Assembly: GCA_963715995.1 (NCBI GenBank)
Contig: OY970283.1
Location: 1,798,001 to 1,862,000, forward strand
DNA length: 64,000 nucleotides
Direction of reading: 5' to 3'
From: DATBDN01 sp963715995
Lineage (GTDB): Bacteria; Actinomycetota; Thermoleophilia; Solirubrobacterales; Thermoleophilaceae
Shown piece by piece: positions 24,878-34,066 of the stretch (its first letter is position 1; every line of letters begins with the position of its first letter). The notes under the pieces were generated by a model, which saw only the letters and a list, made by a program, of their open reading frames with translations, was not told the origin of the DNA and made no database searches. The translations under genes and the position numbers were made by a program.

Positions 24878-25977
24878 GGGATCCACGCGTCGAGAACCTG
24901 GCGAAGATCATGGTCCAGTACGCGACCGCGGTGAAGAAGGACGACGCCGTGGTCATCGGCGGCGCCTCCAGCGCCGAGCCGCTGCTGCTGGCGATCTACG
25001 AGGAGGTCCTGCGGGCCGGCGGCAACCCGATCATGCAGATGTCGCCCGAGGAGGCCGCGGCCTCCTTCTACCGGCTGGCCAACGACGACCAGCTCGACTG
25101 GATCCCGCCGACCACCGACTGGGTGTACGAGCACGCCGACGTCGTCATCCGCGTGCTCTCCGACGACAACACGCGGGCGCTGTCGAGTGTCGATCCCGCG
25201 AAGCAGGCACGCGCCCAGCAGGCACGCAAGCCGCTCTCGGACAAGATGATGGACCGCGCGGCTGAGGGCAGCCTGCGCTGGTCGCTCACGGCGTTCCCGA
25301 CGCATGGCCTCGCGAGCGAGGCGGGCATGTCGCTGACCGAGTACGAGGACTTCTATTACAAGGCGTGCCTCGCAACTGACGCCGACCCGGTGACGGCCTG
25401 GGCACGCACCAGCGATGAGACCAAGCGCCTGGCGGAGTGGATCCAGGGCAAGGAGGAGATCCACATCTCGGGCCCCGGCACCGACGTGACGCTGAACGTG
25501 GCGGGGCGCACGTGGATCCCGTGCACGGGCAAGCACAACATGCCCGACGGCGAGTTCTTCACGGGTCCGGTCGAGGACTCGGTGGAGGGCGAGGTCAGCT
25601 TCAGCTTCCCGGCCGTGTACGGCGGGCGCGAGGTGGCCGGCGTGAAGTTCCGCTTCGAGGGCGGCCGGGTGGTCGACGCATCGGCGCAGCAGGGCGAGGC
25701 CTACCTGCTCGAGATGCTCGACACCGACCACGGCGCGCGGACGCTCGGCGAGCTCGGGATCGGAACCAACTACGGGATCGCCACCGGCACCCGCGAGATC
25801 CTGCTCGACGAGAAGATCGGCGGCACGATCCACATGGCGATCGGCAAGGCCTACCCCGAGTCCGGCGGGGTCAACGACTCCGCGGTTCACTGGGACATGG
25901 TCTGCGACCTGCGCGAGGGCGGCCGGATCACGGTCGACGGCGAGGAGCTCCAGGTGGACGGGCGCTTCGTGGTGTAG
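24874..25977 (+). CDS. M29-family aminopeptidase
   Basis: A 367-residue metallo-aminopeptidase of family M29 (AmpS/AmpT/PepS), cytoplasmic and cobalt/zinc-dependent. The N-terminal DPRVENLAKIMVQYATAVKK is typical. The C-terminal catalytic region shows MPDGEFFTGPVEDSVEGEV (Glu ligands), the YLLEMLDTDHGARTLGELGI segment and the HMAIGKAYPESGG segment with the metal His. It is coupled to pdxT by ATGA, so it is probably the third gene of the pdxST operon, although no metabolic link to B6 is obvious. Confidence 0.88.
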   Translation: MRDPRVENLAKIMVQYATAVKKDDAVVIGGASSAEPLLLAIYEEVLRAGGNPIMQMSPEEAAASFYRLANDDQLDWIPPTTDWVYEHADVVIRVLSDDNTRALSSVDPAKQARAQQARKPLSDKMMDRAAEGSLRWSLTAFPTHGLASEAGMSLTEYEDFYYKACLATDADPVTAWARTSDETKRLAEWIQGKEEIHISGPGTDVTLNVAGRTWIPCTGKHNMPDGEFFTGPVEDSVEGEVSFSFPAVYGGREVAGVKFRFEGGRVVDASAQQGEAYLLEMLDTDHGARTLGELGIGTNYGIATGTREILLDEKIGGTIHMAIGKAYPESGGVNDSAVHWDMVCDLREGGRITVDGEELQVDGRFVV

Positions 25978-26064
25978 GGCGCCCGGTCAGCCAGCGCGAC
26001 ATCAGGTCCGTGCTCTGACATTCGTCTGGGCGGTTACCCGTATCAGGGCTTGAGGATTCTCCAG

Positions 26065-26115
26065 AAGTGCCGATGAGTACCCCACTTGGCACTTATGGCT
26101 GCGTAGGGGTACTCA
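26065..26115 (+). promoter_or_regulatory. Interleaved inverted repeats upstream of the PKD protein gene
   Basis: Two perfect inverted repeats interlock in the order A-B-A'-B'. A is AAGTGCC (26065-26071) with A' GGCACTT (26088-26094); B is TGAGTACCCC (26074-26083) with B' GGGGTACTCA (26106-26115). In RNA, A-A' and B-B' would be a pseudoknot or two mutually exclusive hairpins; in DNA they could be operator half-sites. The block ends 34 bp before the ATG of the large exported protein. It matches no riboswitch class I know. The rest of the 172-bp intergenic region shows nothing I can name. Confidence 0.55.
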
Positions 26116-26149
26116 CGCGCGGCTCGACTCAGAGAGGCAGTTCTTCTTC

Positions 26150-29100
26150 ATGATCCGATCTTTCCTGGCCAGCCTGCGCGCAGGCCTGACGGCGAACCCG
26201 CGCAAGGTCGCGGTTCTCGTCAGCGCCGTGCTCGTGGTGGGCGCCATCTCAGCCGGCATGGCCGGCGCCTACGGCCTCAACGGCGGCAACTGCTACGGCT
26301 ATGACTACGCCACCAGCGAGGCCTGCTCCGATGCCAACAGCACCGAGGTTCAGCAGCCCTACGCCCAGTGGTACACGACCGACGAAGCCGCGGCGTATGC
26401 CGGCGGCGCAGTTCACTTCGAGGGCGACGGCTACAACCCGGCGCTCGACGACGGCTCGCCGACCTCCTACAAGTGGCAGTGGGGCGACGGCAGCGCTGAC
26501 CTGGTCGCGAGCGGCGCCGACGGCGCTGCACCCGCGCACACCTACGCCGACGCCGGCAACTACGACGTCCGTCTCACAGTCACCTTCAGCGACAACACGA
26601 CGCAGACCTATTTCGACTCGCTGAGCGTCGACCCCAAGCCGAAGCCGTACGTCTACTGGTTCGAGCAGAACCAGGTCAAGACGGGCACCCCGGCGCAGTT
26701 CACGACGGAAGACGCCTACGACCCGGCTGACAGCTCGAACACGGCTGACACCTACACGTGGAGCTGGGGCGACGGAACGCCCGATTCCAGCGGTATGAGC
26801 GTCCCGCACACCTTCAGCGAGGCCGGCCGCTACGTGGTCACCGAGACCGTGGACTTCCACGACGGTCAGTCGGCGAGCCACAAGGAAGTTGTCAACGTCA
26901 GCGATGACGAGCCGGCCACGGTGAGCTTCAACAGCTCGGACGGAACGGCCGGCGGCACGGCGGCGTCGCTCTACGCCGACGTGGACTCCGGCAGCAGCGC
27001 CAGCCAGGTCACCAACTACAGCTGGTTCTTCGACGGCTCGACGACTCCCGACTTCTCGGGGGCTGACAAGGGCTACATCCAGAAGCTGTTCCCGGCCGGA
27101 ACCGCGGGCAGCCACACGGTCAAGCTCGTGGTGACGTTCGAGGACAACACCACGGCCCAGTTCACCGGGCCGCTGTGGGTCCTCTCGGATACCGCCCCCC
27201 ACGTGAGCGCGTACGGCTACCCCGAGGCAGGGAAGGACACCACGTTCTCCGCCTACGGCGCCGACCCGAACGACGGCAGCGACACAGTGAGCAACTACAC
27301 GTGGTCGTGGGGTGACGGCTCGGCTGACACCTCTGGTCCCGATGCCAACGTGAGTCACACCTACGCCGCGGCCGGGCCCTACACGCTGCAGGTGCATGCC
27401 ACGTTCTCGGGCGGCGGCAGCGCCGACTACGAGCGGGTCATCAGCGTGCAGCCGGAGCAGCACCCGGGTGCCAACTTCTACACGAACAACGGGACGCCCA
27501 CGACCGGCAGCCCGGTCGATTTCACCGGTTACGCAGATGGCGTCGACGGCGCCGATGTCACGTCGTGGTCATATGACTTCGGCGATCCCAATGACGACAC
27601 AGAGGGCACCGTTCAGAACCCGGCGCACACCTACACGGAGTCCGGCGAGTACGTGGTCACGCTGACGGTGACGTTCGACGACGCCTCGAGCGCGCAGTAC
27701 ACGGATGTGGTCGACGTCTACGACCCGGGCACGCCGTACGCGTCGTTCAACACGGGCGGGAAGTTGAAGCCCAATGAGACCGTGACTTTCCACACCAGCG
27801 AGGTGGACTTCCCGAACGAGGACTCGGAGAACCCGCCGGCGTACACGTACGACTGGGACTTCGGGGACAAATCGGCTCACTCGACCGCTCAGAACCCGAC
27901 CCATCAGTACGCGCATGCGGACCAGTACAAGGTCACGCTGACCGTCACGGACCCCAACGACGACTCGACGGCGGTAAGCATCCGCTGGATCACGATCAGC
28001 AACGATCGCGCTCCGCTCGCCGGGTTCGCCTGGCGCAGTGAGTCGCCGGTTGCGGGCAGCTACGTGACGTTCACAGGAGTCGGCTTCGATCCGGACGACC
28101 CGGACACGACGGCCACGAACTACGCGTGGAACTTCGGCGACGGCTCGGCCACGGTCAGCGGCGCGTCGAACACGGCTGCGCACAAGTACACGGACGCAGG
28201 CCAGTACACCACCACGCTGACGGTCACGTTCAGCGACAGCTCGACCAAGCAGCGCACCCAGACGGTCTACGTCGATGCGCTCGAGGATGGCGGTCAGGTT
28301 GTCTCTCAGCAGGCGAACGCAGGAGGCACGGTCTCGACGGGCAGCACGACGTCGTCGACCTCGCCGGTGGCCGCCTCGGTCCAGACGCCCGTTGCGGGTG
28401 CCGTGACCATCGAGACTCATCCGTCATACACCGAGGACGCGCCCACGGGCTACTCGTTCCTCGGCCAGCAGGTGAACATCACTGCACCGGATGCGACCGA
28501 CCCGGCGAACCCGCTGCGGCTCACGTTCCTGGTCGACAACTCGGTCATCCCGGCCGGGACGACCCTGCACGTGTTCCGCAACGGCACGCTCGTGCCGGAC
28601 TGCCTCCAGCCCGACGGGACGACGCAGACGCACCTTCCGTGCATGCTGCCGCTCCAGACGGTCGGCAGCGCCACGCAGGTGACCGTCCTGACGATGCGGG
28701 CCTCGAATTGGAACTTCGGTACCAACGGGGTCTCCACCGGGGGCGACAACAGCGGCGGTGGTCAGACGACCACTGGCGGTGAGACGGGCGGCAGCACTCC
28801 TGCCGCGGCAACGCCGGGCAGCACGTCCGGAACGCCGACGGCCGTAGCCGCGCTCAAGATGACCGTGACGATCGCCAAGGTCAAGCTCAAGGCCGCGCTG
28901 GCCAAGGGCCTCAAGGCCACGGTGAACTGCTCGGCAGCGTGCCATGTCACCGCACAGCTCGTGCTCCCCGCCAAGACGGCGAAGAAGCTGAAGCTGAAGG
29001 GTGCTCTGGCCAAGGGCAGCGGCAAGTCGGCCAAGGCCGGCAAGGTCGTCGTGACGCTCAAGTTCACGGCGAAGGCCAAGAAGGCGCTGAAGAAGCTGAA

Positions 29101-29173
29101 GTCGGTCAAGGCGACGCTCGTCCTGACCTCGGGCAAGACCGTGACCAAGAAGGTGGTCTTGCTGAAGCGCTAG
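26150..29173 (+). CDS. Exported protein with seven PKD domains and a basic C-terminal module
   Basis: A 1007-residue surface or secreted protein. An N-terminal signal/anchor helix (VAVLVSAVLVVGAISAGMAG) follows a basic start. Seven consecutive PKD-type beta-sandwich domains of about 90 residues span residues 70 to about 705; the signature (W/F)xxGDG-type loop and HTYxxAGxYxVxLTVTF strand recur in each, degenerate in the third. Then come a Ser/Thr-rich linker, a domain of about 100 residues containing FLVDNSVIPAGTTLHVFRNG, a Gly/Thr linker, and a Lys/Ala-rich C-terminal beta-module with one Cys pair. PKD arrays usually act as stalks or sugar-binding spacers in adhesins and extracellular enzymes; no catalytic domain is visible. 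AGAGAGG lies about 14 bases before the ATG. Confidence 0.8.
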   Translation: MIRSFLASLRAGLTANPRKVAVLVSAVLVVGAISAGMAGAYGLNGGNCYGYDYATSEACSDANSTEVQQPYAQWYTTDEAAAYAGGAVHFEGDGYNPALDDGSPTSYKWQWGDGSADLVASGADGAAPAHTYADAGNYDVRLTVTFSDNTTQTYFDSLSVDPKPKPYVYWFEQNQVKTGTPAQFTTEDAYDPADSSNTADTYTWSWGDGTPDSSGMSVPHTFSEAGRYVVTETVDFHDGQSASHKEVVNVSDDEPATVSFNSSDGTAGGTAASLYADVDSGSSASQVTNYSWFFDGSTTPDFSGADKGYIQKLFPAGTAGSHTVKLVVTFEDNTTAQFTGPLWVLSDTAPHVSAYGYPEAGKDTTFSAYGADPNDGSDTVSNYTWSWGDGSADTSGPDANVSHTYAAAGPYTLQVHATFSGGGSADYERVISVQPEQHPGANFYTNNGTPTTGSPVDFTGYADGVDGADVTSWSYDFGDPNDDTEGTVQNPAHTYTESGEYVVTLTVTFDDASSAQYTDVVDVYDPGTPYASFNTGGKLKPNETVTFHTSEVDFPNEDSENPPAYTYDWDFGDKSAHSTAQNPTHQYAHADQYKVTLTVTDPNDDSTAVSIRWITISNDRAPLAGFAWRSESPVAGSYVTFTGVGFDPDDPDTTATNYAWNFGDGSATVSGASNTAAHKYTDAGQYTTTLTVTFSDSSTKQRTQTVYVDALEDGGQVVSQQANAGGTVSTGSTTSSTSPVAASVQTPVAGAVTIETHPSYTEDAPTGYSFLGQQVNITAPDATDPANPLRLTFLVDNSVIPAGTTLHVFRNGTLVPDCLQPDGTTQTHLPCMLPLQTVGSATQVTVLTMRASNWNFGTNGVSTGGDNSGGGQTTTGGETGGSTPAAATPGSTSGTPTAVAALKMTVTIAKVKLKAALAKGLKATVNCSAACHVTAQLVLPAKTAKKLKLKGALAKGSGKSAKAGKVVVTLKFTAKAKKALKKLKSVKATLVLTSGKTVTKKVVLLKR

Positions 29174-29197
29174 CAGCAGGCGAGCAATCGCAGTGAG

Positions 29198-29247
29198 CGG
29201 CCGCTGGCCGCGGCGCCTTCGCGGGCGTCGCGGGCCAGCGGCCGTTT
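29198..29247. terminator. Bidirectional terminator between convergent genes
   Basis: A perfect 12-bp inverted repeat, CGGCCGCTGGCC and GGCCAGCGGCCG, separated by a GC-rich loop of 23 bases and followed by TTT on the plus strand. It lies between two convergent stop codons. Confidence 0.75.
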
Positions 29248-29252
29248 GCGTT

Positions 29253-30707
29253 CTAGGGGCAGTCCTCGAGCAGCCGCCAGGAGGCGTTGCCGGCTACCTG
29301 ACGGAAGCCTGGCGGGGGTGGGGCCGATGACGCCTGGTCCTGGCTCGAGAGGCTCAGGCGCTGGGCTGCCACGGCACTCGTGAATGCGAAGTAGGCGTCC
29401 CCCTGCCTCAGGTGGGCGGGATCCTGGCCGATCGCACCGGGCTTGCGGCCGAGCCAGTACGCCAGCAGCGGCACGGGCCGGTGCTCCGGTGCGACGACGC
29501 GGCGGCAGCGTGCCACGGCCGCCCGGCCGGGACCGCTGCGGACGAGGGCGTGCAGTTGGCGCTGCACGGCTGCGCGCTGGCCGAGGAAGGTGCGGTTCTT
29601 GCGCAGGCCGTCCACAGTGACCGGCACCGTGACAAGCAGCACGATCCCAGCCAGAACGCCTACGTAGGACCACCAGCGGCGCTCCTCACCCGGCCCGATG
29701 CTCAGCCACCCGAGCGCGGCGACGGCCGCGAAGAGGGCGAGGATGCAGGCGGGGACCAGCAGGTAGCGGGTGAGCACGGGCAGGCCGGCCGAACCGAGCA
29801 CGATGAAGCCGGCCAGGCCTGCGCCCGCGATCGCGGCCGGGCCAAGAGCGCGTTCGTGTACGACCCAGAGCGCACCGAGGCAGCCGGCAAGCCCGAGCCA
29901 TGCGACTCCGGTTTCGAGCAGGTTGCGCAGGTACTGCGGCGTCGCCACCAGCGCGCTGTGCGTGCCCACCGGACGGTCCAGGTTGGCCGCGAGCGATTGA
30001 GTGCCGTGCAGCGAGTAGAGCGGGTCACCGGTGACGATCGCGTCGAAGGTGAACCAGATGACCGGCGCTGCAAGCGCCAGCGCGACGAGCTCCGCGCGCC
30101 CGCGCGTGTCGGCCCCGCGCCAGCAGTAGGCGCCGTACAGCAGCGCAAGCGGCCAGCCTTCGGGTCGCAACAGGCCGCCGAGCAGCAGCAACACGAGCAC
30201 GTAGCGCGGGCGCGCGCCGGCCACCACCCCGGCAGCGGCCGCTGCCACGAGCGCGAGAAACGGGATGTCGATGAGCGCCTGGAGCGTCTCGTTGACGAGC
30301 GCGGGCCGGGTGAACAAGAGCAGCGCGAACAGCGCGCCGACGGCTGGGTGGAACAGCCGCGAGCCGAGCTCGAATCCGAACCACGTGAGCGCCGCCAGCG
30401 AGAGGAAGCTGAGCGCGAGCACCGCAGCGAAGGCGTGGTCACCGAGAAGGCTCAGTGGGGCGCTCGCGATGTTGGCCAGCGGGTGGGGAGTCGGGGCAAC
30501 CGGTGATTTGAACTGGGGTAGGGACCCATGGGCGATCTGCCGGCCCCACACGAGCGCGAAGCTCGCGTCGTAGCCGATCGCACCGCCTCCGTAGAGCAGC
30601 CGCCCGAGGCCCGCGAGGACCAGCACGGCAAGCCCGGACCTGACCGCCGCCGGGATGGCGGCGGCGCGGACGAGGAGACCTGTTCGGCCGGGCGCGGTTG
30701 CAGCCAT
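29253..30707 (-). CDS. Polytopic membrane glycosyltransferase (GT-C/PMT-like)
   Basis: A 484-residue membrane protein with about ten to twelve hydrophobic helices. The first extracytoplasmic loop contains GGGAIGYDASFALVWGRQIA with the acidic residue typical of GT-C enzymes that use polyprenyl-phosphate sugars, and a short helical region follows in TPHPLANIASAPLSLLGDHA. After the last helix, near residue 385, a soluble tail of about 100 residues with a Cys pair follows. It may transfer mannose or arabinose onto envelope glycans or proteins; donor and acceptor are unknown. It is monocistronic and convergent with the PKD protein gene. Confidence 0.7.
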   Translation of the reverse strand: MAATAPGRTGLLVRAAAIPAAVRSGLAVLVLAGLGRLLYGGGAIGYDASFALVWGRQIAHGSLPQFKSPVAPTPHPLANIASAPLSLLGDHAFAAVLALSFLSLAALTWFGFELGSRLFHPAVGALFALLLFTRPALVNETLQALIDIPFLALVAAAAAGVVAGARPRYVLVLLLLGGLLRPEGWPLALLYGAYCWRGADTRGRAELVALALAAPVIWFTFDAIVTGDPLYSLHGTQSLAANLDRPVGTHSALVATPQYLRNLLETGVAWLGLAGCLGALWVVHERALGPAAIAGAGLAGFIVLGSAGLPVLTRYLLVPACILALFAAVAALGWLSIGPGEERRWWSYVGVLAGIVLLVTVPVTVDGLRKNRTFLGQRAAVQRQLHALVRSGPGRAAVARCRRVVAPEHRPVPLLAYWLGRKPGAIGQDPAHLRQGDAYFAFTSAVAAQRLSLSSQDQASSAPPPPGFRQVAGNASWRLLEDCP

Positions 30708-30750
30708 CGCCCAATCGTGCCCGAGCCGGGGCGGGGCTGCACACCAGCCC

Positions 30751-30756
30751 TAGACT
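30751..30756 (+). promoter_or_regulatory. Candidate -10 element (TAGACT) for leaderless yebC
   Basis: TAGACT ends 8 bases before the yebC GTG, with no ribosome binding site. Confidence 0.45.
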
Positions 30757-30764
30757 CGGGCGCC

Positions 30765-31514
30765 GTGGCCGGCCACTCCAAGTGGGCATCGATCAAGCAC
30801 AAGAAGAAGGCGACCGACGCCAAGCGCGGTCAGCTCTTCACGAAGCTTGCGCGTGCAATCCAGGTGGCTGCCCGCGAGGGCGGCGGCGACCCAGGCGGCA
30901 ACGCCGCGCTCGCCACGGCCATCGAGAAAGCCCGCCAGGCGTCGATGCCGAAGGACAACATCGAGCGCGCGATCGCGAAGGGCAGCGGCGCAGGCGCCGA
31001 CGCGGACAGCTTCGAGTCGATCGTCTACGAGGGCTACGGCCCGGGCGGCGTGGCGATCCTGGTCGAGGCGCTCACGGACAACCGCAACCGCACGAGCTCG
31101 GATCTGCGGGCGGCGTTCACCCGCCGGGGCGGCAACATGGGCGAGCCCGGCTCGGTCGCATGGATCTTCGAGAAGAAGGGCGAGATCGTGGTCGACGCCC
31201 AGCGCTACTCGGAGGACGACCTCTTCCCCGCGATCGACGCGGGCGCCGAGGACATCAACCTGGATGACGACGTCTACGAGGTGATCACACCGCCGGAAGC
31301 GTTCATCGCGGTCAAGCGGGCGCTGGAGGAGGCGGGCGTGGAGTTCGAGTCCGCCGACCTGGCGATGCGGCCGACCACGCAGGTGCAGGTCGAGGAGAGC
31401 GAGGTCGGGAAGCTGATGGGGCTGATCGACACGCTCGAGGAGCTCGACGACGTGCAGGCGGTCCACGCGAACTTCGACGTGGATGCGGACGTGCTCGAGC
31501 GCGCTACGGCGTAG
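30765..31514 (+). CDS. yebC: YebC/PmpR-family protein
   Basis: A 249-residue YebC/TACO1-like protein. Members have been described as DNA-binding regulators and, more recently, as factors that help ribosomes through proline-rich stretches. The diagnostic start AGHSKWASIKHKKKATDAKR, the middle SMPKDNIERAIAKGSG, YEGYGPGGVAILVEALTDNR and RGGNMGEPGSVAWIFEKKG are all intact. In actinobacteria it typically precedes ruvC; here two unrelated genes separate them. The GTG start is leaderless. Confidence 0.95.
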   Translation: MAGHSKWASIKHKKKATDAKRGQLFTKLARAIQVAAREGGGDPGGNAALATAIEKARQASMPKDNIERAIAKGSGAGADADSFESIVYEGYGPGGVAILVEALTDNRNRTSSDLRAAFTRRGGNMGEPGSVAWIFEKKGEIVVDAQRYSEDDLFPAIDAGAEDINLDDDVYEVITPPEAFIAVKRALEEAGVEFESADLAMRPTTQVQVEESEVGKLMGLIDTLEELDDVQAVHANFDVDADVLERATA

Positions 31515-32364
31515 CCCGAAGCAGCGCCTCTACGCCCACGTCGCGCTCGCGCAGCTCCTCCTCGGCCGCCGCGCCGCCGCGCAGGCCGAACAGCCGCTTC
31601 GCCAGCAGGAGGTAGATCACGATCGCGACGTTGATCACGAACGCGAGCACCTTGAACGGACTGATCTTGTGTGAGATCTCGTAGATCTCGAGGGGCAGGA
31701 GCAGAGCCGTCGCGATGAAGGTGAGGTACTCCGCCCAGCGCTTCTGCCACCAGAGCCCGATCGCCTCGGCGCCTTCGAGCAGCGCATAGGCACCGATGCC
31801 GGCGGCGGCCAGGCGCAGCTTCGACGACTCGAGCGTGAAGAGCTGGTCGAGGTCGTGGAGCAGGCCGGTCTTGTGCGGGTGACTCGGATTGCCGCCGAAC
31901 GCGACCTGGAGATCGTTCATCACCCGGTAGAAGCGGTCGTGCAGGTCGGCCTGGTGGTTGGCGAACAGGAGCAGCGCGACCGCGAGCAGGCCGAGCACGA
32001 CGAAGTGCAGGGCGCGGTCGACCGCGATCAGGCGCAGCACGATCTTGTCCCGCAGCGGCTTGCCGCGCAGCGGGAGCTCGACCGCGTCCAGCGCCGGCGG
32101 GTGATCGCGCGTGGCCGCGCCGTCCTCGGGCGGCGGCAGCGGCAGCCAGCTGTCGCAGCGCAGGCAGCGGTACCAGCGGACGCCGTCGATCTCGCGCGCC
32201 AGCGCCGAGTCCTCGGCGCGAATCGTTCGCGCGTCGAGGCCGACCAGCTCGTGGCCGTCGACTCCGCACGCGAGCAGCTCCCAGTGGAACTGGGGTACGA
32301 AACGGCGCGGCTTTTCGCCTACGCTGACGCCCGGTGGCTGGGTAGAGGCTGAGGAGGAGTCCAA
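31504..32364 (-). CDS. DUF2127-type membrane protein with N-terminal zinc knuckle
   Basis: A 286-residue protein with a soluble N-terminal region of about 95 residues carrying a possible zinc knuckle (LLACGVDGHE, later RCLRCDSW), then four hydrophobic helices. The first membrane block (IAVDRALHFVVLGLLAVALL) and the LAAAGIGAYALLEGAEAIGL and FIATALLLPLEIYEI segments resemble the DUF2127 family. The cytoplasmic end is acidic and Arg-rich. The only start that keeps the knuckle is TTG 32364, two bases from the start of the divergent acyl-CoA synthetase, so each gene's promoter must lie inside the other. The 3' end overlaps yebC by 11 bp. Function is unknown. Confidence 0.7.
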   Translation of the reverse strand: MDSSSASTQPPGVSVGEKPRRFVPQFHWELLACGVDGHELVGLDARTIRAEDSALAREIDGVRWYRCLRCDSWLPLPPPEDGAATRDHPPALDAVELPLRGKPLRDKIVLRLIAVDRALHFVVLGLLAVALLLFANHQADLHDRFYRVMNDLQVAFGGNPSHPHKTGLLHDLDQLFTLESSKLRLAAAGIGAYALLEGAEAIGLWWQKRWAEYLTFIATALLLPLEIYEISHKISPFKVLAFVINVAIVIYLLLAKRLFGLRGGAAAEEELRERDVGVEALLRATP

Positions 32365-32365
32365 G

Positions 32366-34015
32366 ATGCTCGAAGGCTTGATGCAGAACGACTATCCGCT
32401 GACGGTCCGGCACGTGCTGGACCGGGTGCGCCGGTTCGGCGCTGACAGCGAGGTTGTCACGTTGGAGGGCGAGGGCGACCTGCGCAGGGCGCGGTATCCC
32501 GAGGTGGCGGCGCGCGCTGACCGCCTGGCATCGGCGCTCGCAAAGCGCGGGATCGAGCAGGGCGACCGCGTCGGCACGTTCATGTGGAACAACCAGGAGC
32601 ACTTCGAGGCCTACCTGGCGGTCCCGTCGATGGGAGCGGTGCTCAACACGGTGAACATCCGGCTCTTCCCCGAGCAGGTCACCTACATCGTCAACCACGC
32701 CAAGAACCGGCTGCTGTTCGTCGACGACTCGCTGGTCGAGGTGCTCGAGAAGGTCGCGGGCGACTTCAAGACGGTCGAGCACATCGTGGTCGTCGGCGAC
32801 GGCGACGCAGGCGATCTGAAGAACGTGATCCGCTACGAGGAGCTGCTCGCCGAGGGCGACGAGTCGTTCGACTATCCGGACCTCGACGAGCGCGCAGCCG
32901 CGGCACTCTGTTACACGAGCGGAACCACCGGCAACCCGAAAGGCGTCCTCTACTCGCACCGCTCGACCATCCTCCATGCCTTCGGGCACAACTCGCCCGA
33001 TGCGCTCGGCCTGCGCTTCTCGGACCGCGTGCTGCCGATCGTGCCGATGTTCCACGTGAACGCCTGGGGCATCCCGTACGGCGCGGGGATGACCGGAGCC
33101 TCGCTCGTCATGCCCGACCGCTTCCTCCAGGGCGAGCCGGTGGCTCGCCTGATCGAGGGCGAGAAGGTGACCTGCTCGGCCGGCGTGCCGACGGTGTGGA
33201 ACGCGGTGCTCCAGTACCTGGATGACAACGACGTTGACACCTCGTCGCTGCGCGTGGTGGTCTGCGGCGGCGCCGCGGTGCCCCAGGGGCTGATGCAGGG
33301 GCTCGAGGAGCGCCACGGCATCGAGATGGTCCAGGGCTGGGGCATGACCGAGACCTCACCTGTGTGCGCGGTCGCCCGCCCGCCCGCCGGCGTGGAGCCC
33401 GGCAGCGACGAGATGTGGGCCTACCGCACGATGGCCGGCCGCCTGCTGCCGTTCGTCGAGGCGCGATTGATCGACGACGACGGCAACGTGGTCGACTGGG
33501 ATGGCAAGACCACCGGCGAGCTGGAGGTGCGCGGGCCATGGATCGCGCGTGACTACTACGAGGACCCGAGCTCGCCGGAGAAGTTCCACGACGGCTGGCT
33601 GCGCACCGGCGACATCTGCTCGATCGACGAGCTGGGCTACGTGCGCATCTCGGACCGCTCGAAGGACGTGATCAAGTCGGGCGGCGAGTGGATCTCCTCC
33701 GTGGAGCTGGAGCAGGCGCTGATGGCGCACGACTCGATCGAGGAGGCGGCGGTGATCGCACGGCCCGACGAGAAGTGGTCGGAGCGGCCGCTCGCGTGCG
33801 TTGTCGTGTCCGAGGGCGTCGAGGTCAGCGCCGACGACCTGCGCGACCACCTCTCCTCACGGGTCGCCAAGTGGTGGATCCCGGAGACGTACGCCTTCAT
33901 AGACGAGATCCCGAAGACGAGCGTCGGCAAGTTCGACAAGAAGGTCCTGCGCCAGCGCCTGAAGGACGGGGAGCTGGAGCAGGTGGGCGAGGAGAAGGAG
34001 CCCGCGCAGACCTGA
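32366..34015 (+). CDS. Medium/long-chain acyl-CoA synthetase (FadD-like)
   Basis: A 549-residue ANL-superfamily ligase that adenylates a fatty acid and transfers it to CoA. Motifs: YTSGTTGNPKGVLYSHR near residue 190, FHVNAWGIPY, QGWGMTETSPV, the hinge-region TGDICSIDELGYVRISDR, KDVIKSGGEWISSVELE, and the catalytic lysine in PKTSVGKFDKKVLR. The alkane/medium-chain FadD group has this shape. The start is firm: GAGGAGGAG lies 6 bases before ATG 32366. It is unrelated to the acyl-CoA ligase at about 10 kb beyond the superfamily level. Confidence 0.92.
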   Translation: MLEGLMQNDYPLTVRHVLDRVRRFGADSEVVTLEGEGDLRRARYPEVAARADRLASALAKRGIEQGDRVGTFMWNNQEHFEAYLAVPSMGAVLNTVNIRLFPEQVTYIVNHAKNRLLFVDDSLVEVLEKVAGDFKTVEHIVVVGDGDAGDLKNVIRYEELLAEGDESFDYPDLDERAAAALCYTSGTTGNPKGVLYSHRSTILHAFGHNSPDALGLRFSDRVLPIVPMFHVNAWGIPYGAGMTGASLVMPDRFLQGEPVARLIEGEKVTCSAGVPTVWNAVLQYLDDNDVDTSSLRVVVCGGAAVPQGLMQGLEERHGIEMVQGWGMTETSPVCAVARPPAGVEPGSDEMWAYRTMAGRLLPFVEARLIDDDGNVVDWDGKTTGELEVRGPWIARDYYEDPSSPEKFHDGWLRTGDICSIDELGYVRISDRSKDVIKSGGEWISSVELEQALMAHDSIEEAAVIARPDEKWSERPLACVVVSEGVEVSADDLRDHLSSRVAKWWIPETYAFIDEIPKTSVGKFDKKVLRQRLKDGELEQVGEEKEPAQT

Positions 34016-34053
34016 GCGGCAGGCGCGAGGCGAGAGGCGTCCGGGCCTCGACG

Positions 34054-34059
34054 CAGAAT
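34054..34059 (+). promoter_or_regulatory. Candidate -10 element (CAGAAT) for ruvC
   Basis: CAGAAT ends 7 bases before GTG 34067, with no ribosome binding site. The first base departs from TANNNT. Confidence 0.3.
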
Positions 34060-34066
34060 CACTCCA

